Source: Orientallactaga sibirica (Eukaryota > Chordata > Mammalia > Rodentia > Dipodidae). Taken from it: DNA of 64,000 nucleotides. The notes below the pieces were generated by a model. The model ran no database searches, had not been told where the DNA came from, and saw only the letters and a program-made list of their open reading frames with translations. The position numbers and the translations under genes were made by a program. The stretch covers positions 9,211,001 to 9,275,000 of the forward strand of contig JAEOAD010000699.1 of the NCBI GenBank assembly GCA_036365145.1, given 5' to 3'. Position 1 is the first letter of the stretch; each line of letters starts with the position of its first letter. Of this stretch, positions 36,666 to 48,874 are shown piece after piece.

Positions 36666-37984
36666 AAAATGTTCTCTCCCAACACTATCCTACACCAGCC
36701 AGAAACCTCCATATGTACTTCTAGGTAAATCAAACACCCTCGTCTTATTGCGCTACATGCTTAATGGACACATTGTTTACCTGCAATTTTCAAGGCATTC
36801 TGGAGAAAACTGTATCAGCACCAAAACAATATCAAAAATTAATATGAATTGATTGACTGCTTACTGTTTGCCAGGTACTGTGCTGCGTGTGTGTGCACAT
36901 AGCAGTTAAAGATTCCAGTCTTTTGTCAGTATTTTAATATTGACATAGTTTTAACTGAAGAACAGGTTTGAGATGAGCACTGTAGCACCTAGCTTCTTTC
37001 ATTCAGGCAATACAGCAGTGAAATGAGTACTGTTAGATCTAGGCTTTAAGTGTACATCGATGAAGCTAGTGGTTTTTAGAGATGTTTTTCAGCCCAGATC
37101 CTTCTGATTCTTCTTACACTATTATAACCCAATTCATAGAGCTGTAACTAAGTTTGACCAAGAAAATGGAAGCTAAGGTTACTGTCACACAATGACAGAG
37201 TCAAGGTATTGTGTACACAAAGATGAGCACACATGATCCTTCAGAACAGAAATATAGGCACTAAATATTGATTGGACACATAGAAACACAGACTTGAAAG
37301 AATTAGGGAAGAGGACAGATGACATAATAGTCTGTGGAAGATAAAAACCATAGGATTGAGATCAGATGGTTTATTAAGCACAAGGGAGGGATATAAACGG
37401 TAGGGGAAGAAGAATAAAGAAAGAGAGTAGGAAATATGAATACAAAGAGAGGAAATGGGGAGGAAATAGAAAGGGAAAAGGGGAGGAAATGAAAGGAGAG
37501 AATGAAGAAGATAAAATGGGGAGAAATGAAATAGAGAAGGGAAGAGAAAGAATAAGAAAGGAAAAGAATAGGAAAGGAATAAAGGAAATGGAAGGAGAGT
37601 GGGAAGGAGAGAGGGAGAAAGGGAGGAAGGGGATGCATCACTATTTATCAAGGACTCCCATGTAGCTGTAACAACCAGCTAGAAAACACTGTTGCAATTT
37701 TATGAGTAGAGAATCATCACATTGATGAACCCATGACAGTAATACTTGGCAACACAGGAAAGCTTGTGAAGACTGAAATTTAAGACGATGTTTAGACATA
37801 TGCTTTTCGTAAGTCACAGAAAACAACATATCACTGAGGTGTTGCAGGATCCATTTCCTTACTATGGTTCACTAGTGACAGAATCCACACAGCCCCAAGC
37901 ATCCAAATTCATTCCAAACTTAAGGATATTAGCTACTTGTCCAAAAGGTCATTCAAACACAACAATAATTAATGAGTTAGGTGA
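36666..37984 (-). other. Tmem182: Tmem182 last intron, proximal part
   Basis: This is intronic sequence next to the last exon. It has no recognised mobile element and includes a C-free purine-rich stretch at 37,444-37,635. The intron should continue to the right beyond the window, because no earlier exon was recognised. Confidence 0.6.
37379..37640. repeat. Imperfect polypurine tract
   Basis: Irregular GGAAA, GAGGAAAT and GAAAGG units on the plus strand, with no cytosine from 37,444 to 37,635. The 136-codon minus-strand frame across it is compositional. Confidence 0.9.
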
Positions 37985-38302
37985 ATCATTAGGATTGTAT
38001 AAGTCATCTTTCCATTGCTATCACAAAATATCTCAGACTTTCATTCTATATGGAGTCAGTTTTTATTTTGGCTCATACTTTCAGAGTACTGAATCCATAA
38101 TGTCTTGGCCCTGGGCTTCTAGCCCTATGTTAAGGCAGAACATCATCAAGATAATACTCTTAATAACCTAACTTCCTTCCATGAGAGCCCACCTCCCAAA
38201 GGTTCCCCCACTTCTAATAGTTTTCCCCAGACTAATGGCCAAGCCTTTAGTAGAGGGAGAACACTCTGGAGAACACTCCACATCCAAAGTATAGCAGGTA
38301 AC
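37985..38302 (-). repeat. Unnamed interspersed repeat
   Basis: Contains tttttattttggctcatac and ggagaacactccacatccaa, phrases common to an old rodent dispersed repeat. It resembles 27,093-27,225. The strand is a guess. Confidence 0.5.
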
Positions 38303-38324
38303 GTCAAATATTTCTCATAGACTC

Positions 38325-38640
38325 ATGGGTTAGAATACTTAGTCCCTAGTTTGTGTCCCTGTTTATGAAGATTTTGGGGGGTAGAAACTTGTTGGAGGAA
38401 TTGTGTCACTGCGGGTGGGCCTTGTGGTTTAATATCCCAGTACCATTTGTGCGATTTAGCTCTCTCTCCTTCTTTCCTGCTAATAAGAAAATGTGACATC
38501 AGCTGTATACCCCTGCCATAATTTTCCTGCTATGATGAAATTTCCCTTGTAAGTATAATACAGGAATGAACCCTTTCCTTCTATAAACTACTTCTGGTAT
38601 GATGTTTTTTCCTAGATATGAGGAAGTAACTATTATAGCA
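38325..38640 (+). repeat. Possible dispersed repeat, diverged
   Basis: Begins near gtccctagtttgtgtccctg and includes gaattgtgtcactgcgggtg, similar in layout to repeat R (28,350; 40,795; 49,459). The match is weak. Confidence 0.35.
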
Positions 38641-40260
38641 GGTATAAAACCTTCATATTCTAATTGCTTGTATATCTGAAAGCTAAATACAGTTCTGATA
38701 CTAGGAGCTGAGACTGAGGCATGTTGACACAGGAGAAAAGCTGTTAAGAGCTCAGCCACTGATAACACTCAGCAGCTTCATTGAGCTCCTACTGCATTGA
38801 GGGTGACCACCATCAAGGTCCTAATGAATCTTGAGAATTAAACACAAAAGAAGCATGTATAAATGAGCCAGGAGAGCTTAACTTTTCTCATAATGATGAT
38901 TTCAACTACAGAGAAATAAATACTCCACCTGGATGCTTCACTACTGAAAAACATTCTACACACTGTAGTTGGTAATGTAAATGCAAATACTGGCAGACAG
39001 GTTAGAACAACAGCCACTGAGCAGCAGCTACATAACAGAGAAAGAGTAAAGCTGTATCCAGCAAGCAAACTCCTGACAAAGCTGTACTTCAGACTGTGAC
39101 AACAATATGGTCATGCCATGTGTTGTCTAGCAACTCTGAGCCTTCAAATGCATTTTGCAACAAATATATAGACAGTGTTCTCTGTTAATGTAGAAGCCCA
39201 GCTTTGGCATTTGCATAATATCTTATGCCTCATGCAAACATCTGTGTCATTTGTTGATATGGTTTTTATCTTCCTTCTATCATGTGAATCTCATGCTTTC
39301 AGATATTTTATGAAAAAAGGAAATTGCTTTCATAAAAAAACAAGTAAAGTTATGCAACAGCTTTAGACTTTATTACTGGTTTAGAATGTTAAGAGGTATA
39401 TTATTGGTCATAATGTAGATTATTACTAAGGAAGAATTAACATATTTAACATAGCTATTATTTGAAGAGGAATTAGCACTATAAAATATTGAAGAATAGT
39501 AGTTTCTATCACAGTAGTCTTAAATTTGTTCACTACTTGAACATATAGTTGGTTTAATTTGTATGAAATCAGTTTATTTATATATATCAACCATAAATGA
39601 AACAGCCAATACCTCCATACCCATTAAATTACAAGTGGAGACAGAGGAAGAGAGAGAGAAGAAGAACGAAGAGGAGGAAGAGGTAGAGGAGGAGAGAATG
39701 AAGGAAGAAAATGAGATAATTAACATCGGCAAAGTACGTACACCAAAGTACAGTGATTTCATTGATGACAAGGTAAGAATTAATCACAGGATATATATGA
39801 GATCTATGGTTGAGAGGGGAGTCGGGTATGTGCTACCTATAGTAGACTGAACGAATGAATAAATGTTTTAAACCTAATTGGAGTTATGTGTCTCACTTCC
39901 AAAAAACTTAGTTAAAGATCTGGAAAGTATGGAAAACTAGAATGAGCTTTATCATATTGGACTTGAACTGAATACATCAAAATTAATTAATGGTATTCCA
40001 TAGATGATAGGTAAAAGATTCTTAGATGGAAGAGAAGCACATATAGAAGTCAAAGTATGCATATGTTCATTACAACTGATCAGCAGTCTCTCTTTAGACT
40101 GTCCATACTACATAATTTTAGCCATTGTGAAGTTAGCCCTGTTCGGTGATATTCCTTTCCATGTCTCTGTATCTATCATCATGGTCACGTTTATTGCACC
40201 ACATTTTTGTTGCACTCAATAAATCTTCCAAACAACCATAAGTACAACAATAAACCTAGT
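38641..40260. other. Tmem182 intron, single-copy
   Basis: No exon or mobile element was recognised. It contains a GA-rich low-complexity stretch at about 39,640-39,720 that generates a glutamate-rich spurious frame. Confidence 0.45.
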
Positions 40261-40262
40261 GT

Positions 40263-40316
40263 ACATGTGTGTATATGTGTGTGTACGTGTGTGTGCATAT
40301 ATGTGTGTGCATGCTC
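40263..40316. repeat. (TG)n-rich simple repeat
   Basis: Interrupted GTGTGT/ATATGTGT sequence just before a SINE. Confidence 0.88.
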
Positions 40317-40336
40317 TGGCTTTAAAATGTGCATGT

Positions 40337-40555
40337 TTGGGGGGGCTGGAGGAATGGCTTAGCAGTTAAGGCATTTTCCTGCAAAGGCAAAGGACCCAGG
40401 TTCAATTACCCAGGACCCACATTAGCCAGATGCACAAGGGGGAGCATGCATCTGAAGTTTGTTTACAGTGGCTGGAGGCCCTGGCACAGCCATTCTCTCT
40501 CTCTTTCTCTCTCTCTCTCCCTCTCTCTCTGTCAAATAAATAAATAAAATATTTG
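40337..40555 (+). mobile_element. Dip-like SINE
   Basis: Forward copy with ggaatggcttagcagttaag, a ttagccagatgcacaagg middle, a CT tract and AAATAAATAAAT tail. Flanks aaaatgtgcatgt (40,324-40,336) and aaaatatgcatgt (40,556-40,568) form a 13-bp duplication with one difference. Confidence 0.94.
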
Positions 40556-40794
40556 AAAATATGCATGTCTGTGTATGTCTAAATATATTTCCTGGCTCTG
40601 TTCCATGAAAGGGATTGGCAGAATCAATACCTATTATCAGAATGCACCAGTATTCAGAACTTGACTTGTAAGTAAATGTCTCAATGTAAACTGGGACATG
40701 AAATCACAAGAAGCCTAAAACACCTCATGCCAGAAAGGGATGGTGTGCTTAAAGAATGATAGTTGTTTTACCAAACCCAACTTGATTGGGTATG

Positions 40795-41190
40795 GTAGTT
40801 TGAATGGATGTCCTCCAATAGATTCAGCTTATTAAAGCTTGTAACTTATAATAGATTTCCAGCTTCCTGGCTGGAGGAAGCTTCACTGAGGGCAGATCAT
40901 AGGTTCCAGCCTTAAGGTATGTTTAACATCAGATCTGGAATTCCAGTCTAAGGTATGCAGAAAGCAGTTTGATCTGTGCCTAGGATTCCTGGAGTGTCCT
41001 TGCTTATGGTACTGGCAGTGATATTTTTCTCTGAGTGGACCTGTGAAAGTGGGCCAGTTTCTTCTGCCATTATGGAACTTCCCCTGGATCGATAAGCTTC
41101 AATAAATATTGATAGTTCCATAAACTGTGCCTGATTTGGAAGTTCATCCTGCAACATAAAGCTGTCTGCTATAGAACTGATACCAGTGAG
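40795..41190 (+). repeat. Dispersed repeat R, copy 2
   Basis: Begins atggtagtttgaatggatgt and shares long blocks with the copies at 28,350 and 49,459, including an AATAAA at about 41,100. Probably LTR-derived; not assigned. Confidence 0.7.
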
Positions 41191-41514
41191 TGGAGTGTTG
41201 CTGTGTGATTAATCTGCCCACGTGGATTTTGGTCATTTGGAAATTTTGTTTAGGAGGAATGGGTATGTACTTTGTACTTGCAACTGAAGATGCCTTCCAT
41301 AGTGTTAAGTTTTATGGACTATTCTGGTGAGAGGGTGAAAATGATCAAGGTTGAATTTGTAATGGAATGATGTGCTTGGTTAAAGATATAGAACTAAAAT
41401 ATTTAAGATTTAAAGTTGGAAAAATTTAAGCAATTTTAAATTACTGGCACTGAGATTGGTTGCTGAAGTTGCTATTGTTAAGGAGATATTACCATGATTA
41501 AGAATGGTCCAACT

Positions 41515-42348
41515 TCTCCCTGTAGACCAGCCAACTGAAAGCTGGAAAAAGCTGCACTGCATGCAGCCATATGGGAGACAGAGGTCATCAGCAGTGAAAA
41601 TAGTGGACACTGAACATTCAAGTTTGGCCATACAGGCCAAATGACTGAATGACTGCAATAGTGGCATGTCTGCTCTTGGGGTAACCATCTGCTCCATAAT
41701 TGGACTGAAGGCCCTCTCTAAGGGAGGGAATACATACCTGGTACTGAAAAACCTAAGCAAAAGTCTATGGCAGGAGAGGTCATGAGCCTTAAGGGTATAA
41801 AGCTTGCTCTTATCTGACTAAATGTATATATTATTCCCACCAAGCTGCCCTGGGGGCACTATACTTAATGTTCATGTTCACATATTAACACTACTCTCAC
41901 TTCTGGTTAGAGAAGCTTCTCTTTTCAGATGGCAATGACCACTGGGATGACCCAAAAGGCAACATGGTGCTGAGAAGAAGGGATAGAGGAGTTCCCAGCA
42001 CTGAAACACCTCTGTCACACCCTCCAAGGCTCAGGGACCATTGCAGAAGAGGGGGCGGATAGAATGGAAGATCCAAAGGAAGGGTATTACTCCTTACAAT
42101 GCAACTGCCCAGACAGAAATTGGCCTCGATATCCATGACCTTGCAGTGCCTAGCAATGCCTTCGCAAGACCCTCAAAAATAGAAGAAAAAGATGATGACA
42201 TCAAATTAAAAGAGAGACTAATGGAGAGAGGGAGGGGATATGATGGAGATTGGAGTTCTAAAGTGGAATGGGGGAGGGGAGGGAAATATCATGTGTTTTT
42301 TGTATGTAAGTATAGAAGTTGTCAAAAAAAATAATAATTAAAAAAAAA
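41515..42348 (+). mobile_element. Young 5'-truncated L1 insertion (3' UTR)
   Basis: Perfect 15-bp duplications, aagaatggtccaact at 41,500-41,514 and 42,349-42,363, enclose about 834 bp. The 3' part has the purine/G-rich run typical of rodent L1 3' UTRs (gggggaggggagggaaatat near 42,270) and an A-rich tail with AATAATAATT. No ORF2 remains. Confidence 0.92.
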
Positions 42349-42534
42349 AAGAATGGTCCAACTGCTTTACCTTGAACAATGGAAAGGATGCCTGAGGAAA
42401 GACTGAAAGGACTTGAATGAAAGGAAAATACCTGATCTTCCAGGTCACAATTTATTTTGTCCCTGAATTAAGAATAGGGCTGTGTCGTGTATACCTGATA
42501 TTGGTTTTAGAAGTAAGAAAAATGTCTGGGTTGA

Positions 42535-42717
42535 TGAAGGGTTAATATCCTTCCCTGAAAGCTAGAGGGAACTAAAGAGTTAACAACTAACTTTAAGATT
42601 AGAAGGCCATAAAGAATGGAGACATCCAGTCTTGAAAGCCCAAACAACTCCCCTAATTGATAATCTTCCCTTAGCTCAGAAACTGCCTGGTGGGATATCC
42701 TCCCTAGACAATTCTGC

Positions 42718-42764
<47 letters not shown>

Positions 42765-43004
42765 CCTGTTCTGAGCAATGACACAAATAACTTTGATTCC
42801 TTATCTACTTCCCTTGGACCTGCAGCTGATTCAGTCTTTTGGTCTTAAGCTCCTCCTTATAAGTTTGAACCCCAGCCTGACTCAGCACTTCGGCCTTCAT
42901 CCCATAGGAAGGCTGCCGCCTCTCGCTGTACCTCTCAATAAACACACTGTCTCTAGAGATGAAGGAGATGTTCTCCTTCACTTTTCTCTTCCACTTTCCT
43001 TACA
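42535..43004 (+). mobile_element. ERV 5' LTR
   Basis: A 470-bp LTR starting tgaagggttaat and ending ccttaca, matching 48,456-48,874 along its length. It has AATAAA at about 42,937 followed by a CT-rich end. An AAAT array of about 48 bases (42,717-42,764) is absent from the 3' LTR. Roughly 9 differences occur in the first 60 aligned bases, so the insertion is old. Confidence 0.9.
42717..42764. repeat. (AAAT)n array inside the 5' LTR
   Basis: About 12 tandem AAAT units found only in this LTR copy, accounting for most of the LTR length difference. Confidence 0.95.
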
Positions 43005-43006
43005 TT

Positions 43007-43024
43007 TGGTGTTGTGACTCAGAT
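43007..43024 (+). other. Retroviral primer-binding site, tRNA-His-like
   Basis: The sequence tggtgttgtgactcagat sits two bases after the LTR end. It resembles the tRNA-His primer sites of class I (gamma-like) ERVs, with several transitions consistent with CpG decay. Confidence 0.75.
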
Positions 43025-44240
43025 CAGAGCCCTCTAGCACTTTCAAGCTGCACCTCCTTTTCTCTTTCTCTCTCTTCTCTACCTCCCTGCCAATGTTTCA
43101 CTCCCTCGGAAGCACAAAAACTTGCTATACTCACTACTCTGAACTAAACAGCTGCCTATGACTTAAAACCTCCAGTCTTTCCAGCTTTCTACCTGGGGCT
43201 TTCATCCTTTTCTTCTTCTTTTCACCCTGTTCTACCAGACTTTTGAACTCTAGATAAAAGGCCACTGCTGTGTGACCATCTGCATCCATGCCTTCATCAA
43301 ATTACAGCTTCATTACAAGGTATTCACTCTGTCTGTGGCAGAGGCACCCCATCACAGACCTTAGAAACTCTGGAAGTTTCTCACTTTTCGGTCCATGGAT
43401 GATCAGAGATGCCAGAAGCCTCCCACATATCATTCCATTGGACATCCCAAGCATTATGAGTGCAGAGACACTCCCTCCTAATCCTTGGGTTTTGTTTGCC
43501 CTCCCTAAGCCTGGGAGATGTTCCTGGTGATGGGATTGGCCACTCAAAACAAGTCCTTGTCCTCCAAAGTGGGCTCTAAATTATCTGTTCCAAAAGATAC
43601 TCCACTGGCATGTCTCAAGGCTAATTTAAAGGAGCTCAAACTTCCTGAGCTCCTGCCTGCCAAATCACTCCAATTTCTGTTCAAATTTTGCCACACTATT
43701 CCTTAGATAATGGCCATTGCTGGTCTGGATTTGATACTTTGGATTTCAGCAAATGGTATGTGAGGTTCCCTCCCCTGCTCCTGCCCCTCCTAAAACTCTA
43801 GCTCTCATACATAGTTCTGTCAGATGGCCATGACTTGCCAGGATCTCTCCCACTCACACCAAATTCAAGCCATCCCACTAAATCAAATTCAAACCCTGCC
43901 TTCTTAAAGAAGCTCCTGTCTTTACCGGGCCTCTTTAACTTCTTCAGCATATGGATACCTAATTTCTCTCTCATTGCCTTTACCTGCTCCTGCCAGAGAA
44001 AAACCTTCAGGGGAGGTAAGGCAATCACAGTAAACCAGCATGATAAAACCAGCTTGGTAAAATAAACAAAGACAGGCACATAGTGACGTTCTGGCCTGTG
44101 GCTAATGGCTACTAGAAAAAGGAAAAGTCAGCTTTAAATTAAACTAAGGGCAGCTATTGCCCTGTTGTTGTTGTGGCTACCTGTCCCAGGCCCAACTGAA
44201 ATCCCATACAGTTTCTGGTACCCACCCAATATTTCTCATA

Positions 44241-44246
<6 letters not shown>

Positions 44247-44280
<34 letters not shown>
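44247..44280. repeat. (CT)n microsatellite
   Basis: Uninterrupted CT array within the ERV internal region. Another CT-rich stretch lies at about 45,085-45,122. Confidence 0.95.
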
Positions 44281-44283
<3 letters not shown>

Positions 44284-44469
44284 TTTCACCATGATAAATT
44301 GCTTAAAAATTCCAACCCCCATAAGCTCCCAAAACTCCCAGATGGTTGGAACAAATCTCCAATAGCCAGATAGAATAATTCACCTGCCCTGCCTCCAACC
44401 ATAGAGAGGCCATTTTCCATATCCACTTCATCTTTAGGCCTAAGAGGGGGGTTAGTAAGCCTCGGTCCA

Positions 44470-44512
44470 TCTGTCTTCCTAAGGTACTTAGAAAGTACCT
44501 TAGGAAGACAGA
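44470..44512. repeat. Perfect 20-bp inverted repeat with 3-base spacer
   Basis: The left arm tctgtcttcctaaggtactt (44,470-44,489) and right arm (44,493-44,512) are exact reverse complements, separated by aga. It forms a 43-nt hairpin in otherwise unstructured ERV sequence. Confidence 0.97.
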
Positions 44513-47500
44513 CCCAGCTCCCTTTTCTTGTCCTCAGAGGACTGCCTTGAAAGCCTCCAGTCAAAATGCTTGCTTGCCTTCTGAACTCCCTGTCCTTCTC
44601 CAGGAGAAGGTCTCCGACCGCTGTCTTCAGATCAGGGACTCCTGCCCCAGCACTCCTCACCGCCCCCCATTGGGTTTCCAAATTTCCAAAAGTCCACTGG
44701 CCTGCCTGTAGGGCTATCTCCTGACCAGTCTTAAAACTCTTGGCCTAAAAGGAAACATGAAGTCCAAGTGCCTCATTTTTTACTGCAATATGGTTTGGCC
44801 ACAAAAGAAATTGGGCAATGATTCCTTTTGGCTGAAAATGACACATTTGGCTTCCAAATTCTTAAATATCTTGATAACTTTATAAATTAGATTGGCAACT
44901 GGCTCTATTCTTCTACTCCTGATCTCTTCTGTGTCAGTTCTACTCTTTGACCCAGGCCCTCCTGGGGAAACAACCTTCCTTCCACCCCATTAAACAGTTC
45001 CTATTAGTGACCCGCCTTTCCTTAGCCCAGGAAGATAACCACGAGTCCTCCTTTACTGTGCCTCTACCTATGACAATCAATCTTTCTCTCTCTTTCTCTC
45101 TCTCTCTGCCTCTCTCTCTCATCTCTCATCCTAAACTGCAGCTAAGTTTGCTTAACCTATTTCTGTTCAAAATACAGCTATAAAACTGGCCTTTGAAAAT
45201 AGCCTCCAGCCCTTTCTCCATATTTCACTGGTTTCCTTGAACCTCTTGTTCTACCTTCAAGTTTTCTAACATGATTTGCTTTCCCAGACAAATCTGCCTA
45301 TGATCAACTGCAACATGATTAGATGGGGACTTTGTTCTCTCCTTTGTATAACTTTCTTTACCCATCATAAACAGTGACCACATAGATTATTCTTTATGGA
45401 TCCAGATAGAATCAGTAGGACCTGCTCATCAACCCCAAGCCTTCCCAAAGGGCATACAGGCCTCTCCCACTTGTTAGAGTCATCCCAAAGAAAAAGTAAA
45501 ACTAAAATCGTCAGAAAAAAAGTCTCTGTGTTTCATGTTCTTTGTCATGTCTAATGCTGGCCAGCCATGTCATGTTATATGTTCTATGTTGTATGTAGTC
45601 TGCCTTTATGTGTGACTAAATTCATGGTCACTAATTGTTCCAGTGCTTATGGTCATTAAGTGTTCTGATGCTTATAGATATATTTTAAGACAATAATTTA
45701 CTGAACCCAGGTGTATGATGTATTTCTGTCTTTATGCTTGTTCATGCTTATGACATGTTTATTTTCCAGGGTTTGAGCTTGCCTCTCACAATGCCTTCTG
45801 AATGTTTATGACTTATATCTATAGAGAAATGATTAATTTGGGTTTACTGACAAAACACAAACATATTTATATCAATGTTAAGACATGGTATACATGCTTT
45901 CTATTGAATGAAATTATTGAAAATGTCATATTTCTAATGTCCCTAGCCTATATCAGTCTGGATGGAGTATAAGGAATGTATCTATGAAAATGTGTGGATG
46001 CACCTAAGACTTACAGTGAAGCACTTACCTCTTCTAAAACTGCTGCAAGGAATATTCCTTTATGATAGCTAATAGATAGCAAACATTCTGTAAGAATTTA
46101 CAACAAAAATTAAACAAATAGGAACTGACTCCGGGCCCGGCCCTTTTTAGACAATATGTAAGTACCTTATCTCAGGAGACATAACTTGTCTTATTTGACA
46201 GAAAGGAATGTCTTAACCCTCACAGACCATAAATCCCTTTACTCTACAAGCATGGAAAAATTCAAACAGAGGATTGTTAAGTATGTGGAACTACAGCACA
46301 AACCAGTGTTTGGGAACTTCACGCACAAAGCTTCAGTGGAAGCTCTCTCGCTCTCTCTGAAGTGAATTCTGCCTAAAAGTGTGTCTTCAGTTAAGGTGTT
46401 TTCAGTTAAGATAAGATGGGTTACCATAAAATGTTGTGCCTCTGTTCTTCTTTTGCCTTAACTGTTTATCTAATTCAAAATTAATTCTCTGTAATAAGTT
46501 GGTAAATCTATTTATAGTGCCTTGCATTATATTGAGATAAAAATTAGGGCTTGAATATGTAAAAGCCCCTGACCTAAGTTATGTCCTATTTTGTAATAAA
46601 CATTTGTATTGGTGATGTTCCATACTGCATAGTCTTTTGTACTGACACTAGTTTTTGTGTGGTTTCAAGACCATAATTTCTATTACAACTTCTGATCTGT
46701 ACCTTCTGGACATTCACAGCTCCACCAATTCACCTCAGAAGACTTTATAGAAGACTAACTCCAACTATCTGGGCCCCTTTGGATGGTTCTCCAAGGCCAC
46801 CCATCTTCCAAAAACTTGAGGTTTATCTCCACTGCCATTAGACTTGAGGGTCATTAAAATACAGACACAATTTCCTTTGTCCCTGATAACACTGAAAAAA
46901 ATTTCTCCTGACCATAGATCTGATCTTAAACAAAGACATAAAGTATATAATATATGCTGATAGATTAAAAGGGTTGTAAAAGTATCTCTGATTAAGATAA
47001 CTAAGTTATATCCAAATGTTGAGCTTGTATGTTTTCCATCTAATAAAGCCTATATTTTGTTGCATAAATACCTGTATACAACAATAGGTTTATTAAATGT
47101 TCTACTCATATGTTTTCTTATTAGGTAAAATTTCATTTTTTTGCTATGAACTTATTCCAAATATATGTATATAAACTGGACATAATTATATAAAATTTAT
47201 TGTGCCTGTATAATTAATAACTTTAAATTGATAACTTTAAATTACTTTAAATTAAATTAATATATTATAAACTTTAAACTTTTTCAGTCTAACATACCTC
47301 CATTAGTTCCTCTAAAATTAAGTCAGACCTTTTGATCTCTGGACCAAGTAAGTAAAAAACTATAAGCTTTCAATATTAAGAACTTACAAAAACCTTTAAG
47401 CCTGATAACTAAGCTTCAAAATTAGTTAATTTCTTAATCTCTACTATATTTAAGTTCAAAATTGTCTAAGATGTTTCCAATATTGTGTCAACACTAGTCT

Positions 47501-48455
47501 CTTATATTTCCTACCTTACCTAAGCCAAATCTTTATATTTCCAAAAATTCCAGTTAATTCCCCATCCAAGTTAATAATTCCCTTTTGTTACAGACAGCAC
47601 CCCTATTTTCTTACCTACCACCTACGTTATTATTTTTCAACCTTAGATATAATATTCATGTCACCTGTAAACATCATGTCATATACAAGAAAATTCATAC
47701 ATACATATTAACCAGATCATAATGGCTAACAGATTTAATATTGTCTACAAGTTTCTTTCTAATGGCTCAGATAATTATCACTCTCCTGAAGAGCTGCCAC
47801 CTTGCCTGTTCACAAAAGCCATGTGGAAACACACAGCCTACTATGTACACAGGGTACAAGATCAAATGGAAAACCTAAAGCTAAGACTCTCAGAAGCCAC
47901 ATCTTGTGACTAGAACTTCAACATTGGACTGCAGCAATTGTGTAGAAATAAACCAATCCAGAGCCAATAATATTTTGGGTTGTATTAGCATTTTTAATAT
48001 CCAGTTATATTATTTGTCTGCATGTGAACTGACATCTCTCTGTGACCAGCTAAAATATCTATTGTTTTAAGTTTTAAAAAAAAACCTCACAGCTCTACTA
48101 CCTTCAAGTTAAACCTATCCTGTCTCTGACATGTACTTTATTCCCCTGATTATGATAATATTTACCATTCTTTTCGTCCTTTCATACTCAGATGCCTCAC
48201 TGAATTCCTCCAAGACAGAATACATGCCTTCACTTCACAACTAGTCACTGAATTTTTCATGGCCACTGAATACGAGCCCCTGGACATCCACCCTCCACAG
48301 GACTGCATGGGACACACCAAGAGATCTACTGCCCTCCCAGCAGGAAGTAATCTGAACAAGCTCTTCACCCTCATTCCAGCCCACACAGTGCTCCCTTAAC
48401 TGCCCCACCCATCCACAGTTCTCCCCAATCTTTTTTATCCTTTGAGAGTCCAGAC

Positions 48456-48874
48456 TGAATGGTTAATCTCTTTCCCTGAAAACTAGAAGGAATTAAAGAA
48501 TTAATAACTAACCTTAAGATAAGAAGGTCATAAGGAATAGAGTCATCCAGACTTGAAAGGACAACTCCCCTAAATGATCATTTCCCTTAGCTCAGAAATG
48601 GCTAAGGTGGGATATCCGCCCTAGGCAATTCTGCCTATTCTGAGCAAGTACACAAATAACTTTGATTCCTTATCTACTTCCCTGGGACCTGCAGCTGATT
48701 CAGTCTGTTTGTCTTAGGATCCTCCTTACAAGTTTGAACCTCAGCCTGACTCAGGGCTTCAGCCTTCATCCCATGTGAAGGTTGCTGGCCCTTACTGCAC
48801 CTCTCAATAAACAATCTGTCTGTAAAGATTAAGTCTGGTGCTCTCTTTCTCTTTTCTCTTACACTTTCCTTACA
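48456..48874 (+). mobile_element. ERV 3' LTR
   Basis: Partner of 42,535-43,004: starts tgaatggttaatc, ends ccttaca, with AATAAA at about 48,807. No clear host duplication flanks the pair (ttga before, aatt after), as expected for an old insertion. A polypurine tract before it is not evident. Confidence 0.9.

Larger units (their letters stand above)
43005..48455 (+). pseudogene. Degenerate ERV internal region (class I-like)
   Basis: About 5.45 kb lies between the two LTRs. The first part looks like a decayed gag: a short plus-strand stretch containing TPLACLKANL at about 43,599 resembles a conserved segment near the Gag amino end of class I ERVs, and a proline-rich region follows near 43,760-43,860. 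No intact protease, reverse transcriptase, integrase or envelope frame is present. From about 45.4 kb on, the sequence is AT-rich with no recognised domain. It is not functional. The rest may include secondary insertions too old to see. Confidence 0.7.

Noticed and set aside
36634..36733. Upstream part of the frame containing the Tmem182 exon
   Set aside because: It lies before a clear splice acceptor and does not match the protein, so it is intron.
39563..39850. Glutamate-rich 95-codon frame
   Set aside because: GA-rich low-complexity DNA. No family was recognised and there is no splice support.
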